DNA of 7,905 nt, from positions 1-7,905 of the forward strand of contig JACCVA010000397.1 of the NCBI GenBank assembly GCA_013698435.1, written 5' to 3'. Shown here one piece after another: positions 5,451 to 7,905 of this stretch. The position numbers were made by a program, and so were the translations under genes. The stretch comes from Nocardioidaceae bacterium (lineage in GTDB: Bacteria; Actinomycetota; Actinomycetes; Propionibacteriales; Nocardioidaceae). The notes beneath the pieces were generated by a model that did not search any database, was not told the origin of the DNA, and saw nothing but the letters and a program-made list of their open reading frames with translations. How positions within the stretch are numbered: the first letter of the stretch is position 1; each line of letters begins with the position of its first letter.

Positions 5451-6985
5451 CAGCGGCGGGTCGTCGGCGAGGGCTCGTCGGCTATCACGGCGGCGAGTGC
5501 CTCGAGCTCTTCCGCCAAGGACCGGTCGACGTCGAGGTGGGAGCTGCGGTCTCGGATGCACCGGTGCAGACTCTCCAGCCGCGGCGCCAGTGCTGCCGCC
5601 CGCAGGTCAACCGCCTGGGCCGCGAACACCGCCTCGACCGCGAGCAGCTGGGCCATCGACTCGACCATGTCGAGTAGCCGTAGTGCGGCTGCTGAGGCGT
5701 TCGAGGCGTCGTCCTCGACTGCCTCGGCACCGTCGCGAGAGTCGAAGGACAGTGGCGCCGCCTGCCGGTGGATCCGGACGAGGAGCGACTGGGCGACCTT
5801 GATGACGGGAGCCAGCCCCGAGCTGTCCGGCCCGGTGCCGGCGAGGTTGGCGCGGAGCTCGGTGAGGCCCGGCTGGAGGAGGCGTTGGCACCGGGACACC
5901 ATCGAGTTCGCGTAGCCGGCCATCGCGATCGCGAGTCCGTCGCACGCCTGGGCCAGCATCGGCGCATGGAAGTTGCCGCTCGGCAGCACCTCAGTGCCCA
6001 CCACGACCGGGTTGTCTCCGGAGCCGTTCAGTTCGGCGGTGACCTCGTCGCGCAACCGACCGGCCGCCTGGTCGAGGGCGGCCAGCGAGACGGCCGCCGC
6101 CCGGAAGCTCACCGGGTCCTGCAACCGTGGCACGGGTGGCGCCGCGACGCCGGTCGGCGGCGCTGTCAGCTCCCGCAGTGCCTGCCCGGCCCGGTCGAGT
6201 GCGGCGTTTCCGCGCAGCGCAAGTACGTCGGGGTGCAGCGGGTGGGAGCTGGCCCCGAAGCCGCGCAGCGACAGCGCCAGCAGTCCCTCGGCCCACCCGG
6301 CGAGGCGCTCGACGCGAATCACGGCCAGGGAACCGGCGCCTATCGCGATCGGGTTGCCGCCGCACAGCGTCAAGCCGTCCTTGGCCGCCAGCGTCGGCGG
6401 CGTGAGCCCGGCGAGCTTCAGCGCCACCGCCCCGTCGACCACGTCGGTGGAGTGGGCCGTCGTGGCCCGCCCCTCCCCCAAGGTGACGAGGCCGACATGC
6501 GCGAACTGGCACAGGTCGCTCAGCCCGACCGAACCGACCGAGCCGACCACCGGGGTCACCGCTGCGTTCACCAGTGCGGCCAAGGACGCCGCGACGTGCG
6601 GCGAGACGCCGCTGCCGCCGGCGGCGAACGTCGCCAGCCGGCTCGCGATCGCCGCTCGCACCGTCGTCACCGCCAGCGGGGCACCGACCGCCTGCGCACG
6701 CCCGCGTACGGTCTGCATGGCGAACTCGTGCGGGGACGGCGTCGTCACCGCCTGCCCGCTGCGGGCGCCGAGGCCGTGCGTCGCCCCGTACACAGCGGCG
6801 CCGCCCTCAATGGCCGCGTCCAGAGCCGCCCTCTCATCGGACAGCCGCACGACCACCCCGGCGTCGAGCTCGACCTGCGCGCCGGCGGCCACAGCAGCCA
6901 CGTGCTCGGGTCTGACCTCACCGACGCCGCTCAGCACGACGACCGTGGGGTCGGTCACGTCGCCGATCGTGCGACGCTCAGGCAT
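5450..6985 (-). CDS. HAL/PAL superfamily protein lacking the MIO-forming Ala-Ser-Gly triad
   Basis: This 511-residue protein is the usual length of a bacterial histidine ammonia-lyase and keeps the fold signatures: YGATHGLG (66-73) with the conserved Tyr66, VGAPLAVTTVRAAIASR (100-116), GGSGVSP, QDP-S-R (289-295), NGSGDNP (320-326), GNFH (337-340), DSSG (387-390) and Glu424-Asp425. The cofactor motif is altered: GSVG (151-154) is followed by Leu155-Ser156-Asp157-Leu158, one residue shorter than the canonical GSVG-ASG-DL. By motif alignment the HAL active-site His83, Asn195 and Tyr280 become Arg96, Gly209 and Val292. Ammonia-lyase activity is therefore doubtful. The ATG at 6985 overlaps the preceding gene by 8 nt, which indicates co-expression with the ornithine cyclodeaminase-like protein. 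The open frame reaches 7105, but the added 40 residues look like shadow sequence. Actual substrate unknown; it could be an odd lyase clade, a mutase or a non-catalytic relative. Confidence 0.9.
   Translation of the reverse strand: MPERRTIGDVTDPTVVVLSGVGEVRPEHVAAVAAGAQVELDAGVVVRLSDERAALDAAIEGGAAVYGATHGLGARSGQAVTTPSPHEFAMQTVRGRAQAVGAPLAVTTVRAAIASRLATFAAGGSGVSPHVAASLAALVNAAVTPVVGSVGSVGLSDLCQFAHVGLVTLGEGRATTAHSTDVVDGAVALKLAGLTPPTLAAKDGLTLCGGNPIAIGAGSLAVIRVERLAGWAEGLLALSLRGFGASSHPLHPDVLALRGNAALDRAGQALRELTAPPTGVAAPPVPRLQDPVSFRAAAVSLAALDQAAGRLRDEVTAELNGSGDNPVVVGTEVLPSGNFHAPMLAQACDGLAIAMAGYANSMVSRCQRLLQPGLTELRANLAGTGPDSSGLAPVIKVAQSLLVRIHRQAAPLSFDSRDGAEAVEDDASNASAAALRLLDMVESMAQLLAVEAVFAAQAVDLRAAALAPRLESLHRCIRDRSSHLDVDRSLAEELEALAAVIADEPSPTTRR
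6525..6548. repeat. 9-bp tandem repeat at the altered cofactor motif of the HAL-like gene
   Basis: ccgaccga recurs with 9-nt period at 6525 and 6534, with a partial copy at 6543-6548. It encodes the Gly-Ser-Val-Gly-Ser-Val-Gly stretch (148-154) immediately before the place where the MIO triad should be. Part of the repetition follows from the canonical GSVG text. Confidence 0.6.
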
Positions 6986-7905
6986 AACGCAGCCGAGTCC
7001 CCGCGTCGCGGGACTCCGCCTTGACGAGGATCGCGGCACCCAGTGCGATGTCGGACAGGGACAGCCCGCGGTGCCAGAACACGATCGTTGCGTCGTGCGG
7101 CTCACGGCCCGGCTTGTCGCCCACGGCGATCTCAGCCAGCTCGCCGTACAGGCTCTCCTCGGTCAAAATCTTGGCGTCCACGTGGGGGCGCAGCGCCCCG
7201 AACGGTCCTCGCCGGCACTGGCCCCAGTCGTCGACCACGACCTTGCTGGCGCCGTCGAGCAGGTCCAGCTCAACCGCGCTCATGGTCCCGTAAGGCACGA
7301 CGAGGGCGCCGGGCTTGATCCACGCGGTCTTGAGCAAGGGCGCCGGCTCCGGAAGCCGGGATGCCTCGACGACGATGTCGGCGTCGACGACGCACGACTG
7401 CCAGTCGTCGGTGGCCACGACCGGTTTGCCGAGGTCGCGGTGCAGCCGGTCAGCAAACGCGGTGCGCGACTCAGGTCGTCGTGAGTGCACCCGGATCTCG
7501 TCGAAGTCGAAGAGCGAATCGAGCAGCCGCACGTTCCAGTACGCCGTCCCGCGTGCGCCGATGTGCCCGAGTACCCGCGGCGACTCAGGTGCCAGATGCC
7601 GCGCACCCAGAGCGGTCAACGCACCCGTGCGCATCTGCGTGATCGCGGTGGCGTCGAGGATCGCCCTGGGCATGCCGGTGCGCGGGTCGAACAGGTTGAG
7701 CAGCGCCATCTCGGACGGCAGCTGCTGCCGATAGTTGTCGACGTAGTCGCCGACGATCTTCACACCGGCCAGGCAGAGCGGCGCGATGTAGCCGCGCAGC
7801 ACGTTGAAGTGGCCGTTGAACGCAGGATCCGGCTCGAGGTGGACCCGCGGCTCGATCACCGTCTCTCCCCTGCCCTGCGCCAGCAGCCCCGCATCGACCG
7901 CGTCG
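6978..7905 (-). CDS. Ornithine cyclodeaminase/mu-crystallin family protein, N-terminus cut by window edge
   Basis: The frame is open to the right edge, and the residues before the GTG at 7859 (DAVDAGLLAQGRGET) match the family's N-terminal helix, so the true start is outside the window and 308 residues are visible. Family members reduce or oxidise imino/amino acids, or cyclise ornithine, using NAD(P). Seen here, numbered in the fragment: AGVKIVGDYVDN with Lys49, LDATAITQMRTGALTALGA with Arg92, a nucleotide-binding segment GHIGARGTA (113-121), VELDLLDGASKVVVDD and the C-terminal HRGLSLSDIALGAAILVKA. The usual GxG of the Rossmann turn is GAR, and the loop that holds the catalytic Asp of ornithine cyclodeaminase reads YGTMSAVELD without it. 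Real ornithine cyclodeaminase activity is unlikely; an imine reductase or amino acid dehydrogenase is more likely. It is coupled to the HAL-like gene by an 8-nt overlap. Confidence 0.9.
   Translation of the reverse strand, partial: DAVDAGLLAQGRGETVIEPRVHLEPDPAFNGHFNVLRGYIAPLCLAGVKIVGDYVDNYRQQLPSEMALLNLFDPRTGMPRAILDATAITQMRTGALTALGARHLAPESPRVLGHIGARGTAYWNVRLLDSLFDFDEIRVHSRRPESRTAFADRLHRDLGKPVVATDDWQSCVVDADIVVEASRLPEPAPLLKTAWIKPGALVVPYGTMSAVELDLLDGASKVVVDDWGQCRRGPFGALRPHVDAKILTEESLYGELAEIAVGDKPGREPHDATIVFWHRGLSLSDIALGAAILVKAESRDAGTRLRYA

Noticed and set aside
6986..7105. Forty-residue N-terminal extension of the HAL-like protein
   Set aside because: It overlaps the well-conserved C-terminal part of the upstream gene in another frame and has no family similarity; the ATG at 6985 gives normal length and an 8-nt overlap.
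5768..7484. Long plus-strand open frames of 418 and 503 codons opposite the HAL-like and ornithine cyclodeaminase-like genes
   Set aside because: Their products are low-complexity Arg/Ala/Ser text with no recognisable domain, while the minus strand encodes clear families. Long antisense frames are common in high-GC DNA.

Overview
This 7.9 kb window is high-GC actinobacterial (Actinomycetota) DNA, and every gene I can support lies on the minus strand, so it reads right to left. The core gene order matches the Mycobacterium tuberculosis stretch Rv1822-Rv1830: a CDP-alcohol phosphatidyltransferase (pgsA2-like), DUF881 protein, small basic protein (Sbp, DUF1290), second DUF881 protein, gcvH, garA, ftsR (MerR family), a DUF151 'bifunctional nuclease' and a second MerR regulator. 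GarA carries an N-terminal four-cysteine zinc ribbon that the mycobacterial protein lacks. This points to a non-mycobacterial actinobacterium, perhaps near Propionibacteriales or Streptomyces; that placement is inference.

Layout in reading order. (1) 7905-6978: an ornithine cyclodeaminase/mu-crystallin family protein whose reading frame runs off the right edge, so its start is outside the window. (2) 6985-5450: a full-length histidine/phenylalanine ammonia-lyase (HAL/PAL) superfamily protein, overlapping the previous gene by 8 nt. (3) A 135-nt gap with a hairpin and a weak promoter-like sequence. (4) 5314-2777: four tightly coupled envelope genes, three successive 4-nt overlaps. (5) 2740-1064: gcvH, garA and ftsR, where ftsR starts inside the garA stop codon. 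(6) 1038-556: DUF151 protein. (7) A 190-nt gap with a plausible promoter. (8) 365-1: the MerR regulator, cut by the left edge.

The core block joins a membrane lipid enzyme, three small envelope proteins, the glycine cleavage carrier protein, the FHA switch that controls 2-oxoglutarate and glutamate metabolism in relatives, and a regulator known to activate ftsZ in Corynebacterium. In Bacillus the same DUF881-Sbp genes lie beside ftsAZ, which hints at a link to division.

The most unusual part is the accessory pair at the right. The HAL-like protein keeps the overall fold signatures but has no Ala-Ser-Gly triad, which normally forms the MIO cofactor: the motif is one residue short. Several other active-site residues are also replaced. 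Its partner also departs from the ornithine cyclodeaminase nucleotide-binding and catalytic motifs. Together they may form an undescribed amino-acid-related pathway; this is the best candidate here for new biology.
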